Under the pieces are notes generated by a model. The model made no database searches. It was given only the letters and a program-made list of their open reading frames with translations, and was not told where the DNA came from. A stretch of DNA of 64,000 nt, taken from NCBI GenBank assembly GCA_930367215.1, contig OV884056.1, positions 250,321,127-250,385,126 of the forward strand, written 5' to 3'. The number at the start of each line of letters is the position of its first letter. Within the stretch, counting starts at the first letter, position 1. Source of the DNA: Pollenia angustigena. Taxonomy: Eukaryota > Arthropoda > Insecta > Diptera > Polleniidae. Of the stretch, positions 59,701 to 64,000 are shown piece by piece. The translations under genes and the position numbers were made by a program.

Positions 59701-61868
59701 TTTTTCATACTTTATTGAAAACAAAAAATCACTTTCTTAAAAGCCACTCTCTATTACACAGTACACATTGTTCGAATCCGTAAATGATTTCTTTCGAATC
59801 GAAATACGCGGTATACCCCCTGTTCTACTTTTCTGACTTCATATTCGGATTCAGCGGAAAATTTTACCTACAGATTAGGTGTCTTGGTCAAAAACTCTCA
59901 CCTAGTGTAATACAAAAAAAAAAAAAAAAAAAATCAAGTTATCAGAAGTAGAAAAGATGAAATCTTTTGTATTGACAATTTTTTTTTAACATTTACTATT
60001 AGCCTCTACTGATGTTTTCGTATAAGTATAAATGAACAGACTTAAAGAAAAAAAGCTTCTCAATTAAAACTTCAACAATACTGAGAGTATCTCTAAACCA
60101 CAATATTCGGAATAAGGTACTTTTCGATATTGACACACGATATATTTGAATTCGGAAAATAAATAAATAAATAGTATTTTCTTTCCCTAAAAGAAGACAT
60201 TTGGAAAATATGCTTAAAATGTTTAATGGTAAATAGGCATTTTTATCAAGTTAGTTTTTTTTACTTGCTGGATAAAAATTTGTTCTCACCAGATGCAACT
60301 TTTAAATAACAATCAAATACAATTTCTAACAACAAGAGTGCAAAACACGATGTATGTACATTAGGGCGGGTGGATTTGTATGGATGGAAAAAAATGTAAA
60401 ATCGTATAGCAAAAACGTAATCTACATAAAATTCTAAGAAAATTCTCCGAAGAAACCATGGGTCTAAAATCAAACCCTAATCGGCGCCTTGCGACTTGAA
60501 AATTTTTTTACTTGGGTGAATATTTCATTCTTTTAGCACTTCTAAGATAATTCTGTTAAATCACATAAATCTCTAGCTGGGACAATCTTTAATCGTCTAT
60601 ATGTTGAAATAATTGTGTTGTTTGGGTTGAGAACCATACTTTTAATTTAAATATGTTTTAGCTATAAGATAATAGAAATTGACAAAGTGATTTATTAATG
60701 TATTTACTTTGTAAAACTTTCTTTTTGGCCGAGAATGCTTTTTGTATTACCTCAACAGGTAATAAATAAATAAATATTTTTTTAAATGTAAACAAATTTT
60801 CAGTGTAGAAAAATAAAAAGTGCAAAAAAGTACTTTGCTAAACAATTTTATTCAAAAAATTGGATTTCTTTTTGGAATTTTTTCAAACATTTATTTTTTT
60901 GAAAAAGGCGGGTATATATGTATGTACATTTGAAAGTCGAGAGGGGCGGATTAGGATTTTATTTTATATACATAGGTACATGGTTTCTTCGGAAAATTTT
61001 CTTAGAATTTTATGTTGTTTACGTTTTTGCTATACGATTTAAAAAAAAAATCGACCCGCCCTAATGTTCATAGTTAAAAATAATTATTATTTAATAACAT
61101 CTGGACTGCAAACAAAATTTTATAAGCAAGCAGAAAAAACGTGGTTTTCATAAAGCAAAATCCGAAGTGGGAGATTAATTTTAATTAAATGAACTTGTAG
61201 GTATACATATTTAGACAACTATACCGCTTATACACATATTTTACGGCAAACAATAATAATAATTGAAATGATATAATCAAGGCCACTACTTTACAGACTT
61301 AAAGTTAAGTACTGACTGTAGGAATAAATTACTAAGTAACAAGATAAAAAGCATGCGAAATAAAAAAATAAAAAACTTAGCTGTAGAATAATAAATCATA
61401 TGAACATGCTTTTCGATCGACTTACACAAAAATCATCATAGCATCCCAAAGATACAGAAATGCGGGCAATGAACCATAAGCTTCCAAGATATAAGCATAA
61501 TCACCACCAGACTTTGGTATAGAGGTACCCAATTCGGCATAACACAAAGCACCAATCATAGAAAGCAGACCACAAAGTACCCATATTACAAGTGAAGTGC
61601 CCACAGCTTCTACCTCATTTATGACACCTTTGGGAGATATAAAAATACCAGAACCGAAAATAATGCCCAAAATAATGGCGACTCCTTCTAGCAAACCCAA
61701 TTGTTTTTTCATTTGTACTCTGCTGTTGGTTGACTCAACAGAGTCACCACGTTTATTGTGATTATTTGCCTCCGAGAATGAGTTTGCCATAATATTTGCT
61801 GGATTTTCAGTGTTAGGTGTCAGTAACACCATTTCACTAGTGGGTGACTGTAAGTCTTGTGTTGGCAT
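53565..61868 (-). CDS. SLC7 LAT-type amino-acid transporter light chain, six exons, C-terminal tail exon not found
   Basis: Multi-exon minus-strand gene for a 12-TM APC-superfamily amino-acid exchanger of the plasma membrane, the kind that pairs by disulfide with a 4F2hc-type heavy chain. Exons: 61868-61426, 54896-54652, 54589-54321, 54254-54054, 53992-53843, 53742-53565 (443, 245, 269, 201, 150 and 178 nt). All junctions keep frame (phases 2,1,0,0,0,1) and have GT/AG ends, mostly GTAAGT/GTGAGT. The protein reaches about 495 aa, near the usual 500-520 aa. Visible hallmarks: GSGIF at residues 72-76 (TM1 substrate loop), the Cys at 172 in the TM3-TM4 loop that in human LAT1 bonds the heavy chain, and [11 protein letters not shown] in TM6. 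It belongs with fly JhI-21, minidiscs, genderblind, CG1607 and CG9413; I cannot say which is the orthologue. The last donor (GTAAGT at 53564-53559) implies one more short exon to the left. Introns are 6529, 62, 66, 61 and 100 bp. Confidence 0.93.
53843..53992 (-). CDS. Transporter exon 5: TM9-TM10
   Basis: Of two possible acceptors, ACTTTAG at 53993-53999 restores frame and gives [19 protein letters not shown], a normal TM9 followed by [15 protein letters not shown] second AG nearer the conserved block would break frame and remove TM9. Exactly 50 codons, ending in ERPIR before donor GTAAAT (53842-53837). Confidence 0.9.
54054..54254 (-). CDS. Transporter exon 4: TM8 and [15 protein letters not shown] loop
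   Basis: Acceptor TTGCTTCAG, phase 0; begins [10 protein letters not shown]. Contains [17 protein letters not shown] and [15 protein letters not shown], the conserved TM8/intracellular-loop block of LAT-type carriers. Donor GTATGT at 54053-54048. Reading on through the 61 bp intron happens to stay open for 30 codons, so the exon end is set by homology and splice signals. Confidence 0.9.
54321..54589 (-). CDS. Transporter exon 3: TM6-TM7
   Basis: The acceptor ...TACAG completes Gly230. The exon encodes a short extracellular loop, then [19 protein letters not shown] and [15 protein letters not shown], strongly conserved in SLC7 light chains; the aromatic in IFSYAGW matches the gating Phe252 of LAT1. 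It ends GTG|GTAAGT (phase 0). The 62 bp and 66 bp introns around it are of normal fly size. Confidence 0.93.
54652..54896 (-). CDS. Transporter exon 2: TM3 to TM5
   Basis: Acceptor TTATTTATAG precedes the exon; the first base completes Val148. The translation begins [12 protein letters not shown], a typical continuation of WDAM-x-FV in insect LAT-type carriers. Cys172 in EGDCEVP sits where human LAT1 Cys164 links to the heavy chain, which argues for a heteromeric transporter. Donor GTGAGT at 54651-54646, phase 1. The 6.5 kb intron upstream is the only large one in the gene. Confidence 0.92.
55318..55503. mobile_element. CAAGGCGNNTTCACTAGAA MITE in intron 1
   Basis: Left CAAGGCGCATTCACTAGAA, right reversed CAAGGCGATTTCACTAGAA, then GGTCAA words in both arms. 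About 186 bp. TSD not resolved. Confidence 0.75.
55550..55860. repeat. Two direct repeats of ~190 bp in intron 1
   Basis: ACTTATACTCAATGCAAATC (55596) and CCTTATACTCAATGTAAATG (55740), each followed by 'gcaggcatacatattcccgatgacaa', 'acatgggcg' and 'ggataaaatctagg'. Spacing about 144 bp. Noncoding. Confidence 0.8.
56154..56579 (+). mobile_element. CCCTGCAAATAA MITE, best copy, in intron 1
   Basis: Ends CCCTGCAAATAATAGGACC and, reversed, CCCTGCAAATAAAATTG; TA on both sides (56152-56153, 56580-56581), pointing to a Tc1/mariner-type element. It has an extra 54 bp direct duplication (56287-56340 and 56341-56394) not seen in the 7818 and 11688 copies. Confidence 0.87.
56600..57235. repeat. Dispersed fly repeat, reversed
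   Basis: Carries the 'gactcagaatcactttctgagtcg' block and three ~120 bp sub-repeats (56830, 56950, 57090: CCGATTTTAATGAA-TTTAAAACATAG), ending GTAGGGTATCATATGGTCGG. The same end is at 1815-1840. Confidence 0.7.
57236..60360. other. AT-rich intron DNA with two repeat patches
   Basis: 58406-58560 is a reversed fragment of the 84-600 type repeat ('ggggtcctt', 'accatgtccgtccgtctgtccgtc'). 58575-58890 holds AATCACAA / TTGTGATT words in both orientations, probably a palindromic element. 59590-59820 contains inverted 'atttcgattcgaaagaaatcatttacgg' words. No coding. Confidence 0.45.
60364..61061. mobile_element. GGGCGGGT-ended element in intron 1, 698 bp
   Basis: Left TA|GGGCGGGTGGATT, right (reversed) TA|GGGCGGGTCGATT; both arms continue AAATCGTATAGCAAAAACG and AGAAAATT-TTCCGAAGAAACC. 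The TA flanks suggest a Tc1/mariner-type MITE. Frames on both strands inside come from the inverted arms. Confidence 0.82.
61426..61868 (-). CDS. Transporter exon 1: N-terminal tail, TM1, TM2, start of TM3
   Basis: Starts at ATG 61868 (context GGAAAATGCC) and ends at donor GTAAGT (61425-61420) after 147 codons plus GT. Residues 1-53 are a hydrophilic, Ser/Asn-rich cytoplasmic tail, longer than the minimum needed. TM1 follows, with [10 protein letters not shown] at 72-81, the unwound substrate-binding segment of this family. TM2 carries the family signature [16 protein letters not shown] (111-126). No upstream in-frame ATG competes with this start. Confidence 0.93.
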
Positions 61869-62690
61869 TTTCCGTTCTTAAATTTACGTACGGTCAGCTC
61901 CACGTTTTAACGACAACTAAAAATAATAATAATTACAACTATAATAAACGAGCAATAAATTATTTTTGTAGAAGTTATTGTATGCACATTTTAAGAAAAA
62001 AAAAAACAACGAAATAAACAAAACAATTATTTTTGTATTGTTCAGAAAAACAAATGCCGGTTAATTGTTGTTGCTAAAAAAAAAAAAGAAAAATAACACA
62101 ATGCTGGTCACACTAATGTAAATTGTGCGTAATTATTTCATTAGTTTTGTTTTGCTCGGCGCTTTTGTTTATATTTTACATAAAAAGCATTAACAGCTGC
62201 GTGCATTACACACACATACTTTGTTATGCACAATCCCCTTTTGGGTGAGGTAAATGTGTCATTTTAAATTTCTTAAAAAAACACATACTTCTTGTTTCAC
62301 AACGACGTTCTTGATATTTTAGGTTAGAAAGTCGGTCATTTAAGTTTTTAACAAAGTTTGTACAAAAAAACTTGAATTTTAATGTGTAATTATTGATTTG
62401 TATAACTTAAGTCGATTTTGTTTATATTTTAATTAAATTTTTTGTTATATTTTTCAGGCTTTTTTCAATTTGTGATAAGAAAATGTAAACACGCGTGCAA
62501 CCACTATTACTAAAATTTTAACAAAAAAGAAATTTATAAAAACAGAGTCGTTCAATGTGTGCACCGTGTTCGTCTTATTCGCCATTAGGTAGGCAAAAAA
62601 ATTAAAGTAACGGTTAAATAAAAAAAGCGTTTGTTTTTAAATTAAAAGTGTCGGAATTTGAAAGACTATTTTAAATATGGGGAATTTCAT
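61869..62690 (-). other. Upstream flank / possible 5' UTR of the transporter
   Basis: About 0.8 kb of AT-rich DNA before the ATG. A possible splice acceptor (ATTATTTTTAG, about 61918-61928 on the minus strand) lies some 50 bases above the ATG, so the 5' UTR may be split with its first exon further right. No convincing TATA box or initiator could be fixed by eye. Confidence 0.35.
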
Positions 62691-63045
62691 GTCAAGTGAC
62701 CCAATTTTTTAAACCGATGTCTTCCGATTGGGATGAAATTTGCATCAAGTTAGTCCTATTGGATAGTTGTTTGGACTAGATCGTTTATTAAGAATTTAAG
62801 AAATTTTTATTATTATTTAATTAACAAATAGAATCTAGGAATTTATTTCTCATGGTGAGTAAAATTTATTATAAATTTTTGATATTATTCGAATGTGTAT
62901 ATTAAGTCAAATTACAATCCTCAAAAGCTTTTATACTTTATTAGGCTTATTACTTCAATATTTTCCAGGAATATTTTTTATGCACTATCAGAATTTTTCG
63001 TTTGTATATTTCTGTTACGAAGCTTACAGAACATTTATACAACTA
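62691..63045. repeat. Fragment of the 32.8/39.5 kb dispersed repeat
   Basis: 'tttcatgtcaagtgacccaatttt' and 'gatgaaatttgcatcaagttagtcctattggatag' match 39510-39580 and 33700-33740 (reverse or direct). 63030-63045 starts the block shared with 34660-34760. Confidence 0.65.
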
Positions 63046-63485
63046 TTAGATACCAGCAGAATGTAATGCATTTTCTGGCCCGCTACGGCCTTCGTCAGCA
63101 TTCTTTGTATCTTATGCTGGGTACACACAGTGCAATCTACATGCAATCTGTTTCAATGCAACCTCAAAATATCAAAGCGTTTTGATGTTGATGCAATCTA
63201 GAATGAATGAAAATGAATTTAATTCACTAGATTGCGTAAATGCGTTGCATAGTGTGTACCCAGCATTAGATACCAGCAGAATGTAATGCATTTTCTGGCC
63301 CGCTACGGCCTTCGTCAGCATTCTTTGTATCTTATGCTGGGTACACACAGTGCAATCTACATGCAATCTGTTTCAATGCAACCTCAAAATATCAAAGCGT
63401 TTTGATGTTGATGCAATCTAGAATGAATGAAAATGAATTTAATTCACTAGATTGCGTAAATGCGTTGCATAGTGTGTACCCAGCA
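63046..63485. repeat. 220 bp tandem duplication, each unit with a MITE
   Basis: 63046-63265 and 63266-63485 appear identical. Each contains GCCCGCTACGGCCTTCGTCA (as at 34799) and a 151 bp MITE with ends TGCTGGGTACACAC / GTGTGTACCCAGCA and TTA flanks (63115-63265 and 63335-63485). The 34.8 kb relative lacks both the MITE and the duplication. Confidence 0.9.
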
Positions 63486-64000
63486 TTATAACTGGATAGT
63501 GCCTATTGTAAATTTTATGTATTTTCAATTTTCAATACAGACTAGAAATTTTTTTAAGGAAAAGTCCAATAACTGCCATGGAGTCGCCCCTATGGAGATA
63601 AAATGTATGGCAGGCCTCAGTTAATTTTTCGTTTTAAAAATACTTGCCCTTTATCTCCACCCCTTAGGGGCGATCCCATACAAATGTGGGGTTTTATAAA
63701 ATTCTTGGAAATAATTAAAAATTGTTCAACTTTTGTGAATAAAATCAAAAGTTGCAAGCAGATTTTAATCATTTATGGCTTGTTTTGTTTGGAAGTTTGG
63801 TTTCTACATATACGTTTAGGTTTTGATATCTCTCAGCGGCTCAAAAACAATTCTCAATATGTATTTAAATTTCCAAATTGTATACTTTTACTTTTTCTTT
63901 TTAAGATTTTTTGTTTTTTGGTTAAAAACTACTTGTTTATGTTCACAGTTTTACTCACTTTTAATATAGTTATAATTAACTAAGGATTGTATGTGACTTT
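63486..64000. other. Window edge: AT-rich DNA
   Basis: GTCGCCCCTATGGAGATAAA (63583) and its partial reverse (TTTATCTCCACCCCTTAGGG at 63651) form a loose inverted repeat. The plus frame 63603-63983 is hydrophobic and low in complexity; I do not regard it as a gene. Confidence 0.4.

Larger units (their letters stand above)
54897..61425 (-). other. Intron 1 of the transporter, 6.5 kb, with mobile-element insertions
   Basis: Bounded by donor GTAAGT at 61425 and acceptor TTATTTATAG at 54906-54897. It holds a palindromic MITE (55318-55503), a pair of ~190 bp direct repeats (55550-55860), a TA-flanked MITE (56154-56579), dispersed fly repeats (56600-57235 and 58406-58560), plain AT-rich DNA (57240-58400 and much of 59000-60360) and a GGGCGGG-ended element (60364-61061). 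No additional coding exon is needed or seen: exon 1 and exon 2 join in the middle of a conserved motif. Confidence 0.85.

Noticed and set aside
63603..63983. 126-codon plus frame at the window edge
   Set aside because: Phe/Leu/Ile-rich from T-rich DNA, no homology, no start context. Not supported as a gene.

Overview
The window looks like a heterochromatin-like or gene-poor stretch of a true-fly (brachyceran, probably calyptrate) nuclear genome. This is an inference. The DNA is very AT-rich, the one recognisable host gene has fly-style 61-100 bp introns with GTAAGT-type donors, and the repeats carry phrases I associate with fly genomes, such as 'tatattcggctgtgccgaa' and 'ggtcgggcttgaccgactatac'.

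Host gene: the only cellular gene I can support is on the minus strand from 61868 down to 53565. It encodes an SLC7 (LAT-type, APC superfamily) heteromeric amino-acid transporter light chain. Six coding exons give 495 codons plus one base. A 6.5 kb first intron carries at least three mobile-element insertions. The last, short coding exon (C-terminal tail) was not found in the window.

Rest of the window: about 53 kb left of the gene, the 6.5 kb intron and the 2 kb right flank are a dense, nested mobile-element landscape. Supported by terminal repeats, target-site duplications (TSDs) and/or coding remnants are: three Transib (RAG1-related) transposase remnants, two of them inside elements with CACAG termini and CGNCG TSDs (27296-31128 and 45895-47880) and one with the first-aspartate part of the core (14632-15101); a Helitron with A|TC...CTAG|T boundaries and a broken PIF1-like helicase (21633-23351); a 5'-truncated jockey-like LINE with poly-A and 14 bp TSD (34929-36097); a hAT-like transposase remnant (37.8-38.9 kb); hAT-type non-autonomous elements with 8 bp duplications (9284, 19239, 28339); two Mutator-like foldback elements with 9 bp TSDs (16534, 51043); many palindromic MITEs with 3 bp (mostly TAA/TTA) TSDs; TA-flanked MITEs; and long foldback elements with tRNA-like arms (17641-18425, 27604-29430).

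Layout: 0-4 kb dispersed fly repeats and a 150 bp tandem array; 4-13 kb MITEs; 13-16 kb mostly anonymous AT-rich DNA plus the first Transib remnant; 16.5-20.6 kb Mutator-like, foldback, Harbinger-like and hAT elements side by side; 21.6-23.8 kb Helitron and tandem repeats; 24-27 kb sparse; 27.3-31.1 kb Transib with a foldback and a hAT element nested inside; 31-36 kb dispersed repeats with the LINE; 36-43 kb hAT remnant and AT-rich DNA; 43-53 kb nested MITEs, the second Transib and the second Mutator-like element; 53.5-61.9 kb the transporter gene; 62-64 kb its upstream flank with a 220 bp tandem duplication.

Most exact boundaries come from comparing filled and empty copies within the window, which also gives relative insertion order. 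Family names rest on termini, TSD length and remembered protein motifs; no database search was possible.
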